The position numbers and the translations under genes were made by a program. Shown one piece after another: positions 1 to 5,624 of a stretch of 9,241 nt of DNA. The notes beneath the pieces are model-generated. The model was not told where the DNA came from. It saw only the letters and a program-made list of their open reading frames with translations, and searched no databases. Source of the DNA: Prolixibacteraceae bacterium (lineage in GTDB: Bacteria > Bacteroidota > Bacteroidia > Bacteroidales > Prolixibacteraceae); contig JACMKG010000207.1 in the NCBI GenBank assembly GCA_014380255.1, positions 1 through 9,241 on the forward strand, written 5' to 3'. Each line of letters begins with the position of its first letter. The first letter of the stretch is position 1.

Positions 1-272
1 AAGTTATGGATGGTCTCGCTGTTCTTTTCGCAAACCATGTCAACATGCGACTGCAGGATCACGGTCTGGTCGTTTTCACGCCCTTTGGTTGCAGGTTTTT
101 TTATCAGGATGTTTCCAATTTCATCCCTTCTGGCATCCAATCCATTCTTTTTTGCAAAGTCGAGTAAAAAGCGGATGATCTTTTCCTCTTTCTTTGATGG
201 CCTCGGTACTTGACAAATATCTTCGAAGTAATTCCATAAAGGCTGGGGTGTCAGATTATTTAGTACTTTCAT
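1..272 (-). CDS. pepD: Cytosolic non-specific dipeptidase / aminoacyl-histidine dipeptidase, N-terminal part
   Basis: This is the first 90 codons of a gene that runs off the left edge; the true C-terminus lies outside. Translating the complement from the ATG at 270-272 gives a start MKVLNNLTPQPLWNYFEDIC followed by a PRPSKKEEKI segment. An ILQSHVDMVCEKN block sits at about residues 73-84. The HxD pair (His76, Asp78) is the first metal-site motif of M20-family metallopeptidases, and the context around it is typical of the PepD (M20C) branch, whose full proteins are near 480-490 residues. These enzymes hydrolyse dipeptides, including Xaa-His, in the cytoplasm using two zinc ions. No signal peptide is visible, as expected. 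The gene is divergent from the serine dehydratase gene across a 202-bp gap, and no Shine-Dalgarno sequence precedes the start. Family assignment is fairly secure; substrate range cannot be judged from this fragment. Confidence 0.85.
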   Translation of the reverse strand, partial: MKVLNNLTPQPLWNYFEDICQVPRPSKKEEKIIRFLLDFAKKNGLDARRDEIGNILIKKPATKGRENDQTVILQSHVDMVCEKNSETIHN

Positions 273-426
273 AGTTTATTGATTTTTGAAATCTAAAACT
301 ATGGATAATTCAAACAATAAAAGAAAAAAACAAGGGTTAGTTCTTCTGAATATTCATCTTTTAACACATTTTATAGTGGGTGATGATATTAAGATTTGAG
401 AAAAAGATGAAAATGTGATAAATGTT

Positions 427-444
427 ACCTTTAAGCTTAAAGGT
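427..444. promoter_or_regulatory. Perfect 18-bp palindrome, candidate operator upstream of the serine dehydratase gene
   Basis: ACCTTTAAGCTTAAAGGT equals its own reverse complement with no spacer. It ends 30 bp before the start codon at 475 and 6 bp before the candidate -7 element at 451-458, so it covers the expected -33 region. With no loop it is better explained as a dimeric regulator's binding site than as an RNA hairpin. The regulator is unknown. Confidence 0.45.
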
Positions 445-450
445 CTGGAC

Positions 451-458
451 TTAATTTG
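451..458 (+). promoter_or_regulatory. Candidate Bacteroidota -7 promoter element for the serine dehydratase gene
   Basis: TTAATTTG, followed by C, resembles the Bacteroidota -7 consensus TAnnTTTG at 7 of 8 positions and lies 16 bp before the ATG. The same TTAATTTGC string occurs at 7836-7844 before the other plus-strand gene. No convincing -33 TTG is visible; that position is taken by the 427-444 palindrome. The call rests on a short motif only. Confidence 0.35.
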
Positions 459-474
459 CAACAAAATTTAAAAG

Positions 475-1680
475 ATGGAATCGATCAGGGAAATATATAA
501 AATAGGCCAGGGGCCATCCAGCAGCCATACGATGGGACCTGCAAAGGCAGCAAGGAAGTTTCTGAACCTGCACCCTCAGAGTGAATCATTCAAGGTAACC
601 CTTTACGGAAGCCTTGCTGCAACAGGCAAAGGGCATTTGACCGATGTGGCCATTCAGGAAGCATTTGGATCCAAACCCCTTGAACTGACATGGGAGCCCG
701 ATACGTTTCTTCCCAAGCACCCCAATGCTTTAAAATTTGAAGCGCTTGATGCACGTAAACAGGTAACGGCTTCGTGGGTGGTATACAGCGTTGGTGGCGG
801 AGCAATTATTGATGATCACACGGAATTGGAAACTACCAACATCTATCCGATTACAAAGCTGGAAGATATTTTAAACTGGTGCCATGAGAATGGGAAACAG
901 CTTTGGGAGTATGTGGAAGATCATGAAGGACCCGATATTTGGAATTATCTGGCTGAAGTGTGGAGGGTAATGGATGATGCCATTAACCGAGGCTTGAAAA
1001 AAGAAGGCACGTTGCCTGGTGGTTTGATGCTTCCGCGTAAGTCAAGTTCTTTTAACCTTAAAGCGCAGAATTTCAGTGGTCCCTTCAAGAAGCGCTCCAA
1101 GCTATTTGCCTATGCGCTGGCCGTTTCTGAAGAAAATGCAGCGGGCGGACTTATTGTAGCCGCTCCTACCTGCGGGGCTTGCGGAGTGATTCCCGCGGTA
1201 ATGAAACATTATCAGAAAGTATACGATGCTGATTTAAACCAGATTTATAAGGCCTTGGCAACGGCGGGCCTTATTGGCAACCTGGTTAAGCACAACGCTT
1301 CTATTTCGGGGGCCGATGTAGGTTGCCAGGGAGAGATTGGAACAGCCTGCGCAATGGCATCAGCGGCTGCCAACCAGTTGATGGGCGGAACCATTAACCA
1401 GATAGAATATGCCGCCGAGATGGGCATTGAACATCATTTAGGCTTGACATGTGATCCGGTAGCAGGCTTGGTTCAAATTCCATGCATTGAGCGAAATGCC
1501 TTTGCCGCTGAACGCGCATTGGCACACAACACCTATGCCCTTATGTCGGATGGGCGTCATCGCATCAGCTTTGACGAAGTGGTGGAAACGATGTATAAAA
1601 CCGGTAAAGATTTGTCGAATACCTACAAGGAGACCAGTAAAGCAGGACTGGCGCTGTACACGGCATTGCCAAAGTGCTGA
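475..1680 (+). CDS. sdaA: L-serine ammonia-lyase (L-serine dehydratase), iron-sulfur dependent, single chain
   Basis: The enzyme deaminates L-serine to pyruvate and ammonia in the cytoplasm using a [4Fe-4S] cluster. Its 401 residues hold both parts of the family: an N-terminal beta (ASB-like) domain at about 1-150, with the signature GPSSSHTMGP at 13-22, and a catalytic alpha domain at about 180-401. The alpha domain has APTCGACGVIPAV (230-242), GADVGCQGEIGTAC (279-292) and GLTCDPVAGLVQIPC (323-337). Cys284, Cys326 and Cys337 have spacings of 42 and 11, matching the three cluster ligands I recall for the Legionella enzyme (343, 385, 396). The last residue is Cys401, which fits the C-terminal cysteine tail that enters the active site there. 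At 401 residues it is shorter than E. coli SdaA (about 454). The start is set by the IREIYKIGQGPSSSHT context. A palindrome and candidate promoter lie directly upstream, and an inverted repeat 11 bp downstream. Confidence 0.95.
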   Translation: MESIREIYKIGQGPSSSHTMGPAKAARKFLNLHPQSESFKVTLYGSLAATGKGHLTDVAIQEAFGSKPLELTWEPDTFLPKHPNALKFEALDARKQVTASWVVYSVGGGAIIDDHTELETTNIYPITKLEDILNWCHENGKQLWEYVEDHEGPDIWNYLAEVWRVMDDAINRGLKKEGTLPGGLMLPRKSSSFNLKAQNFSGPFKKRSKLFAYALAVSEENAAGGLIVAAPTCGACGVIPAVMKHYQKVYDADLNQIYKALATAGLIGNLVKHNASISGADVGCQGEIGTACAMASAAANQLMGGTINQIEYAAEMGIEHHLGLTCDPVAGLVQIPCIERNAFAAERALAHNTYALMSDGRHRISFDEVVETMYKTGKDLSNTYKETSKAGLALYTALPKC

Positions 1681-1691
1681 AGCATACTATA

Positions 1692-1757
1692 AACACATAG
1701 GCACATAGAACACATAGTTAAAAATTAAATTCTATGTGTTCTATGTGCCTATGTGTT
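1692..1757. repeat. 26-bp perfect inverted repeat made of CACATAG units; likely bidirectional terminator and dispersed repeat
   Basis: The left arm (1692-1717) and right arm (1732-1757) are exact reverse complements over 26 bp around a 14-nt AT-only loop. Each arm contains three copies of the heptamer CACATAG (CTATGTG in the right arm) with 1-2 nt between copies. It lies between convergent genes, 11 bp after the serine dehydratase stop and 26 bp from the lipoprotein stop, so its transcript hairpin could end transcription from both sides. The T-tracts after the stem are weak on both strands, so it is not a textbook intrinsic terminator. The internally repeated arms suggest a REP-like element present elsewhere in the genome; that is inference. 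Confidence 0.8.
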
Positions 1758-1783
1758 ATTTTGCAACTGCTTAAATATCAAAC

Positions 1784-2935
1784 TTAGTTAAACTGTTTGA
1801 AATAATTGGTAAGTTTACCGGTCAACTGGCTGAAAATAGGCTTGGTAAACAACACAAACATATCCTGAGAAGGTGGTGGCATTACCATCTTGTTATTTAT
1901 AATCTGGGTAAGTTCATTGTCAAGCACTTCCTTGTCTCCTAAGAACATGCCATACTGATTTTTCCAGGTAAATTCACCAGGAATCTTATCGGTAAAGACG
2001 ATTTTCCTGGATTGAAATTCAACCGCTTTCAGTTCCAGTAGTCCACCCGAGGCAACCTGGTCGGTGAGGATCTTTATTTTTCCTTTTTTGGGAACCATCC
2101 GAACGCGAGTAACGGTTGAATCTCTGGAAATCTTTACATCGTATTTTTCTTCAATCTGCCTGGATAAATCCTTTTCTTCCTCATAATGCTGTGGACGGTC
2201 GATATAGAAGTCATAGAAACCCATCTGCAGCACCATATCAGGATATTTCAACTTTGATATTTTGGCCTGTTCAGGAGAGAAGAAGTGTACAAAGCTGTTT
2301 TCCTGAAATTGCTGGTTAAGCATCTGGAAGACATTGTCGTAAAAGAACTGGGCAGAATATTCATATTTCCCGTTTACAGGGATTTGCTCAACGATCACTT
2401 TCAGGGTAGCCAGATCTTTTGACTCGAGCATTTTCTGCCTGGTATCTTTGTAACCACGAACCAAACCATCTGCATTCTGGAAATGAAAAAAGGCCTGCTT
2501 GGCTGATTCCCTGGTATTGCGGTTCAAGGCATCCATCCCTGCAGCGTAGTATTCCTGGGCAGCTTTGTTTTGCACATCTGTCATTTCAGAAGTGTAGATT
2601 TTAATATCACGTACCAGTTTGCGCGCAGCCGGCACACGACGGATCCCTTCTGACATTCCGTTGACCGTCTGCATGATATCGAGCGTCTGCTTCCATTTAA
2701 ACGGATCATTGCTGGTAAGTATCAAATCAATTTCTTCCTGGTAATATGCAATGGCCAGAGGATAGCCTTCCTGTATGACCTGAGAAGCTTTTTTATTGTC
2801 TGTATCACTGCCCAAACGGCTCACAGCTTTCATGATGGCATCGTAGTAATTTCCGCGTTCCAGTGATTTTTTACCAGTAGAACAAGATGAAAGCACAACT
2901 GCAATAACAATTATCAGGATATGAATCTTTCTCAT
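1784..2935 (-). CDS. Predicted lipoprotein of unknown function with TPR-like helical N-terminal half
   Basis: I do not recognise a named family in this 383-residue protein. It opens with MRKI, a hydrophobic stretch at 5-16 and a lipobox LSSC with Cys18, so signal peptidase II processing and lipid anchoring are predicted. The residues after Cys (STGKKS) lack the acidic run linked to surface export in Bacteroidota, which favours a periplasm-facing location. Residues about 23-175 are rich in short amphipathic helices with the spacing of tetratricopeptide-like repeats, for example GNYYDAIMKAV at 28-38 and AAGMDALNRNTRESAKQAFF at 131-150. About 225-345 looks beta-rich, and the C-terminus has an MVMPPPSQDMF segment at 350-360. 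It is the last gene of a probable DedA-mazG-lipoprotein transcript, 62 bp after mazG, and ends 26 bp from the large hairpin. A weak TATCATTG -7-like motif at 2985-2992 could give it a promoter of its own. Export is fairly sure; function is unknown. Confidence 0.8.
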   Translation of the reverse strand: MRKIHILIIVIAVVLSSCSTGKKSLERGNYYDAIMKAVSRLGSDTDNKKASQVIQEGYPLAIAYYQEEIDLILTSNDPFKWKQTLDIMQTVNGMSEGIRRVPAARKLVRDIKIYTSEMTDVQNKAAQEYYAAGMDALNRNTRESAKQAFFHFQNADGLVRGYKDTRQKMLESKDLATLKVIVEQIPVNGKYEYSAQFFYDNVFQMLNQQFQENSFVHFFSPEQAKISKLKYPDMVLQMGFYDFYIDRPQHYEEEKDLSRQIEEKYDVKISRDSTVTRVRMVPKKGKIKILTDQVASGGLLELKAVEFQSRKIVFTDKIPGEFTWKNQYGMFLGDKEVLDNELTQIINNKMVMPPPSQDMFVLFTKPIFSQLTGKLTNYFKQFN

Positions 2936-2997
2936 AGTAGTTTAGAAGGGATAATCAGGTTGTTTAAGTTTGATCTATATTTTGCAATGATAGTAAA

Positions 2998-3777
2998 TTA
3001 TTCTCTTTCCTTTCGTTTGGCTTCATCCCATATCTCATCCATTTCAGCAAGGGTCATCTTTTTCAGATCTCTGCCCTTTTGCAAGGTTTGGCTTTCGAGG
3101 TAATTAAAGCGGCTGATAAATTTCAGGTTGGTACGTTCAAGGGCCGATTCTGGATCGATGCCATACAAGCGGGCAGCGTTTACCAGTGCAAAAAACAAAT
3201 CCCCAAATTCCCCTTCAATCTTATCCTGATCCACCTGATCGATCTCCACGCTCAGCTCGTTGATCTCTTCGCGAACCTTATCCCATACCTGTTCACGATA
3301 TTCCCAGTCAAAGCCTATACCACTGGCTTTTTCCTGAATACGGTTGGCCTTGATCAAGGCAGGCATGGCAGCAGGAACTCCTTCGAGTACACGCTTGTTT
3401 CCACCTTTTTCCTTTAGTTTAAGCGTTTCCCAGTTCTGTTCCACCTCGCGTGAATTAGCCACATCCACTTCTCCAAAGACATGCGGATGACGGTAAATAA
3501 GCTTTTCGTTGATCGAATTCAGCACATCGGCCATGTCGAATGCTCCTTTCTCGGATCCTATCTTGGCATAGAATACAATGTGCAGCATCAGGTCGCCCAG
3601 TTCTTTCTTCAACCCATTCAGATCATTGGTCAGAATAGCATCTGCCAGTTCATAGGTTTCCTCAATGGTGAGTTTACGCAGTGACTCAAGGGTTTGTTCC
3701 TTGTCCCACGGACACTTCTCACGCAGCTCATCCATGATTTCAAGCAGTCGGGCAAAAGCCTTTAATGATTCGTCCAT
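2998..3777 (-). CDS. mazG: Nucleoside triphosphate pyrophosphohydrolase MazG
   Basis: MazG hydrolyses (d)NTPs to the monophosphate and pyrophosphate in the cytoplasm, clearing abnormal nucleotides; in E. coli it also lowers ppGpp and moderates the stringent response. The 259 residues match E. coli MazG (263) and carry both tandem all-alpha domains. The N-terminal domain shows KCPWDKEQTLESL (21-33), IEETYE (38-43) and KELGDLMLH (58-66); the linker contains YRHPHVFGE (95-103). The C-terminal domain shows REEINEL (169-175) and EGEFGDLFF (188-196). Glu171, Glu174, Glu190 and Asp193 correspond to the magnesium ligands of the catalytically active E. coli C-terminal domain, so activity is expected. 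There is no toxin-antitoxin partner, so this is the housekeeping form rather than a mazEF appendage. It lies 37 bp after the DedA gene and 62 bp before the lipoprotein gene on the same strand. Confidence 0.95.
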   Translation of the reverse strand: MDESLKAFARLLEIMDELREKCPWDKEQTLESLRKLTIEETYELADAILTNDLNGLKKELGDLMLHIVFYAKIGSEKGAFDMADVLNSINEKLIYRHPHVFGEVDVANSREVEQNWETLKLKEKGGNKRVLEGVPAAMPALIKANRIQEKASGIGFDWEYREQVWDKVREEINELSVEIDQVDQDKIEGEFGDLFFALVNAARLYGIDPESALERTNLKFISRFNYLESQTLQKGRDLKKMTLAEMDEIWDEAKRKERE

Positions 3778-3814
3778 TCAGGTATGTATCAATGAATTTC
3801 TACAACTACATTTA

Positions 3815-4441
3815 TTAGGAAACAACTTGTTCCTTTTTATTTTTCAGCGCTCTTACAACCAGGTATATTACAAATCCTACACCAATGATGATAAAGCCCC
3901 AGGTGATTTCGCGGAAATATGCTTCCCATTTATCGACCAGGATATAACTCATCACGGCCAAAATAGCATTCCAGAGCGCACTTCCAAGAGCTGTATAAAT
4001 AATAAACTTTTTAAGGTTCATTTTTGACAATCCGGCAGGAATGGAAATCAGGTGGCGGATACCTGGAAGTAAACGACCAATGAAGGTGGATGTGTTCCCA
4101 TTTTTAAGGAAATAACGCTCCGCATGTTCTACCTTCTCAGGAGTGATAAAAAAGATACGTGCCCAGCGGCTACCGGCAAGCCCGTAAATTATTTTTCTTC
4201 CAAGGTAAAAAGACAGGGCGTAATTAAAGAGGGCCCCGATAATACATCCTATAGTTGAAAAGAATATAATCAGGCCAAGATTTAATTCCCCCTTCACAGC
4301 CAGGTAAGCAGCCGGCGGAATTACCAGCTCACTGGGTAGGGGCACAAAGGAGCTTTCGATTGCCATTAATACAGTAATCGTAAAGTAATTGATATTCGAC
4401 AGGTACCAGTCAATAAAAGGCTGAAATGTTTCTCCAAGCAT
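3815..4441 (-). CDS. DedA-family (VTT domain) inner-membrane transporter
   Basis: This 208-residue integral membrane protein has the standard DedA length and signatures. AIESSFVPLPSELVIPP at 27-43 includes Glu29, Pro34, Pro36 and Glu38. FIGRLLPGIRHLISIPAGL at 120-138 holds the paired arginines Arg123 and Arg129 characteristic of the family. Hydrophobic segments lie near 18-30, 54-80, 145-168 and 180-197, with two re-entrant-loop-like stretches around the conserved motifs. Studied DedA proteins act in proton-dependent membrane homeostasis, and some recycle undecaprenyl phosphate across the membrane (UptA type); which substrate this paralogue handles cannot be told from sequence alone. The C-terminus is basic (ALKNKKEQVVS), fitting a cytoplasmic tail. 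It is probably the first gene of a transcript that continues into mazG, with a candidate promoter at 4464-4497. Confidence 0.92.
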   Translation of the reverse strand: MLGETFQPFIDWYLSNINYFTITVLMAIESSFVPLPSELVIPPAAYLAVKGELNLGLIIFFSTIGCIIGALFNYALSFYLGRKIIYGLAGSRWARIFFITPEKVEHAERYFLKNGNTSTFIGRLLPGIRHLISIPAGLSKMNLKKFIIYTALGSALWNAILAVMSYILVDKWEAYFREITWGFIIIGVGFVIYLVVRALKNKKEQVVS

Positions 4442-4463
4442 GATATACTATTTTAATAAAGCG

Positions 4464-4497
4464 TAAAAATACAAAGAAGAAACAGAATGAAAACAAA
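4464..4497 (-). promoter_or_regulatory. Candidate promoter for the DedA-mazG-lipoprotein genes
   Basis: Read on the minus strand, TTTG (4497-4494) is followed after 22 bp by TATTTTTA (4471-4464). This resembles the Bacteroidota -33 TTG and -7 TAnnTTTG pair at an accepted spacing, with one mismatch in the -7 box. It would place the transcript start about 15 bp before the start codon at 4441. The region is AT-rich, so chance matches are likely. Confidence 0.35.
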
Positions 4498-4555
4498 TAG
4501 TTGGAATTTAAGCATTTTAATCTGTGAAAGTCTTAACAAAATAGCCTTTAAATAA

Positions 4556-4585
4556 AAAAGCCACATTCATAAAGAACTGGCTTTT
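4556..4585 (-). terminator. Intrinsic terminator after the 4647-5351 gene
   Basis: AAAAGCCA (4556-4563) and TGGCTTTT (4578-4585) form a perfect 8-bp stem around a 14-nt loop. On the minus strand the stem runs into a T-rich tract (TTTTTTATTTAAA), as expected for a terminator about 60 bp beyond the stop codon at 4647. The stem is modest in GC. Confidence 0.55.
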
Positions 4586-4646
4586 CTATGCTTTTTTAGA
4601 ATGTTTTGGTTCAAAAGATTTCCTTTGGCTACTCCAACGCTAGTTT

Positions 4647-5351
4647 TTAAAGCTTTGAAAAGGTAATTTTAATCTTTGTATAGTACAGCGTAGTGATCCC
4701 TTCAAATCCGGACCAATTTCCAACAACGGCCCAAAGCTTCCCATCCGCATCCGATTTCACCACCTGCGGGGCTGATGATTTCTTCCGGGTAATAAGCTGA
4801 TAAATATACTCTTCGGAAGGGATGGAAACATCTCCAAGATCCAACTCCAACACAGAACCTTCCTTGTTTAGAACAAGTTCAACATTGTCAAATTCTTCTT
4901 TTCCCTTCACAATCGTATAACCCTTGGTGGCGAATTTGGATACCAGGTGGACCGCATTACCCGGGGAGCCTCCAATTCCCACACTTCCGTCAGGATACAT
5001 GGAAGCAAGCTCTACTTCCGTTTCAACAGAATAATTGGTATTGGGAGACAACCCGCTTATTTTTTTAGATAGAAACATTTGCAAGGCATCGCTGTGATTA
5101 TTACCTGAAAGCATAAAGCCTTCTTTGGTTTGGTCAAGCGGCGAGGGCAAAGGCCTGATCCCGGCTTTCAGTTCATAAAAAGCAGAGTCTTTATCGGGAT
5201 AAGCAGCATACACAGCCGACCAGCCATCAGCGCCTTCATTGAAATTCGTTTCAGCGACTACCTGCGCATTGGACACAACATCGTCATCACAGAATGTGAA
5301 GGTGTAGATACCGATCGCCATCATAAAAAATATATAAATCTTTGTTTTCAT
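4647..5351 (-). CDS. Exported protein of unknown function, possible lipoprotein with atypical lipobox
   Basis: I cannot name a function. The frame is open from an upstream ATG at 5390, but the ATG at 5349-5351 is preferred because it opens directly on a signal peptide (MKTKIYIFFMMAIGIYTFTF), giving 234 residues. Cys21 followed by DDDVV looks like a Bacteroidota lipoprotein start with an acidic run, yet the residues before it (FTF) do not form a normal lipobox, so anchoring is uncertain. The mature part is probably a beta-sandwich. Distinctive blocks are NEGADGWSAVYAAYPD (38-53), LSGNNHSDALQMFLSKKISG (81-100), VGIGGSPGNAVHL (124-136), DADGKLWAVVGN (201-212) and GFEGITTLYYTKIKITF (215-231). I have an unverified impression of similar hypothetical proteins in other phyla. 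The gene stands alone, with a hairpin terminator on each side (4556-4585 and 5418-5453), so it is probably its own transcription unit. Confidence 0.75.
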   Translation of the reverse strand: MKTKIYIFFMMAIGIYTFTFCDDDVVSNAQVVAETNFNEGADGWSAVYAAYPDKDSAFYELKAGIRPLPSPLDQTKEGFMLSGNNHSDALQMFLSKKISGLSPNTNYSVETEVELASMYPDGSVGIGGSPGNAVHLVSKFATKGYTIVKGKEEFDNVELVLNKEGSVLELDLGDVSIPSEEYIYQLITRKKSSAPQVVKSDADGKLWAVVGNWSGFEGITTLYYTKIKITFSKL

Positions 5352-5417
5352 AGCTTCTGTTTTTTCCATTACCTTATTCCATAGATGCAATTGTTGGCTG
5401 TTGGGTTGCTTTGAAGC

Positions 5418-5453
5418 AAAAAAAAGCAGGCATCCCGGGGGAGCCTGCTTTTT
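5418..5453 (-). terminator. Strong intrinsic terminator downstream of htpG
   Basis: AAAAAGCAGGC (5421-5431) and GCCTGCTTTTT (5443-5453) are exact reverse complements, giving an 11-bp stem with a GC-rich core and an 11-nt loop. On the minus strand the T-run totals eight (5425-5418), the classic layout for ending htpG transcription about 170 bp beyond its stop. The plus-strand side also has five T residues. It additionally insulates the next gene, whose start is at 5351. Confidence 0.8.
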
Positions 5454-5624
5454 ATATCATTGAAATAAAACTACTTAAAGCAAGTTGCTGGTTACAAAAA
5501 GATGGCAGCTTGAATATTGCTACTGGCAGCCAGCGGCTGGCAAGAAATGCTTCGTTCAGCGACAAGGCTAAATAAGAGCAGATTGTTTTGCCATCGGCCA
5601 GATACCGGAAGCCAGCAGCCTGAA
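5454..5624. other. htpG 3' region rich in GCCAGC/GCTGGC motifs
   Basis: No credible gene lies between the htpG stop and its terminator. The segment is richer in GC than the other gaps and holds repeated CCAGC/GCTGG words: a 13-bp near-palindrome GCCAGCGGCTGGC at 5529-5541, GGCCAGATACCGGAAGCCAG at 5597-5616, and GCTGG at 5487-5491. It would be a structured 3' untranslated stretch of the htpG mRNA. Its origin, whether a decayed dispersed repeat or a degenerate spacer, cannot be settled here. Confidence 0.4.

Noticed and set aside
1692..1757. CRISPR-like reading of the repeated CACATAG/CTATGTG units
   Set aside because: The units are 7 bp with 1-2 nt between them and are arranged as one inverted repeat; there are no spacers of 25-40 bp and no cas genes.
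2998..3777. A defence or toxin-antitoxin role for MazG
   Set aside because: The protein is the full-length two-domain housekeeping form and no mazEF, phage or defence gene is adjacent.
3079..4027. Plus-strand open frames of 112 and 120 codons opposite mazG and the DedA gene
   Set aside because: They are antisense to strongly supported genes, have no recognisable domain and have compositions typical of mirror frames.
5352..5390. Longer N-terminus (13 extra residues) for the unknown exported protein
   Set aside because: The upstream Met-initiated extension is charged and would bury the signal peptide; starting at 5351 puts MKTKIYIFF at the N-terminus, as expected for an exported protein.
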